Part shown: positions 63,836 to 64,000 of the stretch, in pieces
How the letters are laid out: each line of letters starts with the position of its first letter
Numbering within the stretch: the stretch's first letter is position 1
DNA from: Bimastos eiseni
Taxonomy: Eukaryota; Annelida; Clitellata; Crassiclitellata; Lumbricidae
DNA length: 64,000 nucleotides
NCBI GenBank assembly: GCA_959347315.1
Contig: OY365807.1
Location: forward strand, 36,131,072-36,195,071
Reading direction: 5' to 3'
Program-made: the position numbers and the translations under genes
Notes under the pieces: generated by a model
What the model was told of the DNA's origin: nothing
The model's database searches: none
What the model saw: the letters and a program-made list of their open reading frames with translations, nothing else

Positions 63836-64000
63836 ACTGGCCTCACGCAGGTTTGGAATGGGCGCTTGGAGCGGGTTTTGTGTGCGGTTGCGCGATTGAT
63901 TAGTGTGATTCCCAGAACAGGTCAAGTATCCAATTCCATGCGGGATATCCTGCACTGGTTGCCTCTACCCCAGGACATCTTATTTAGGGTATCTGCCTTT
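63836..64000 (+). mobile_element. LINE RT fragment, cut by window edge
   Basis: The plus strand reads SVIPRTGQVSNSMRDILHWL then PLPQDILFRVSAF, the RDxLHWLP motif of the C-terminal RT region. It continues past the window. Confidence 0.7.

Overview
The window is eukaryotic (animal) genomic DNA. It is AT-rich and intron-dense, and it is full of degenerate LINE, hAT, MITE and SINE copies. Two host genes can be read, both on the minus strand. Splice signals (GT...AG, seen on the plus strand as ac[exon]ct) and codon phase join their exons consistently. The gene content (a twitchin/titin-class muscle giant with an active-looking kinase) and the repeat repertoire (CR1/Jockey-like and RTE-like LINEs, hAT elements, tRNA-derived SINEs, an excess of TAGGCCT) suggest an invertebrate metazoan. 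The sequence alone does not fix the phylum.

Layout. 1-2766: almost all of a PIGV-like GPI mannosyltransferase 2 gene in three exons; its last exon runs off the left edge. 2767-11779: gene-poor DNA with a perfect 34-bp palindrome, a microsatellite tract, a three-copy ~255-bp tandem repeat and a hAT transposase remnant. 11780-11887: a small unassigned coding-like exon. About 11990-16700: one long decayed LINE (PHD-like finger, endonuclease, reverse transcriptase), interrupted by a ~1-kb insertion bounded by 58-bp inverted repeats.

17032-63781: the C-terminal part of a twitchin/titin-like gene. I resolve 48 exons totalling 7,686 coding bases (2,561 codons plus stop), and phase is consistent throughout. 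Domain order from N to C: Fn (half)-Fn-Fn-Fn-Fn-Fn-Ig-Fn-Fn-Ig-Fn-Fn-Fn-Ig-Ig-Fn-Fn-Ig-Ig-Fn-basic linker-protein kinase-regulatory tail-Ig-linker-Ig-short tail. The 5' part of the gene lies beyond 64000. The product should be a sarcomeric thick-filament scaffold whose kinase (VAK, HLDVKPEN and DFG motifs present) is followed by a typical twitchin autoregulatory tail.

The introns hold at least ten LINE fragments, a 753-bp hAT-type non-autonomous element, two copies of one tRNA-derived SINE, several MITE-like elements and two minisatellites. I found no CRISPR array, operon, tRNA or rRNA gene. Nothing here requires a new biological system. The most informative points are the internal duplication of a three-Fn block with conserved exon lengths, a GC-AG intron, the short post-kinase region, the nested inverted-repeat insertion in the LINE, and an intronic hairpin with 47-bp arms.
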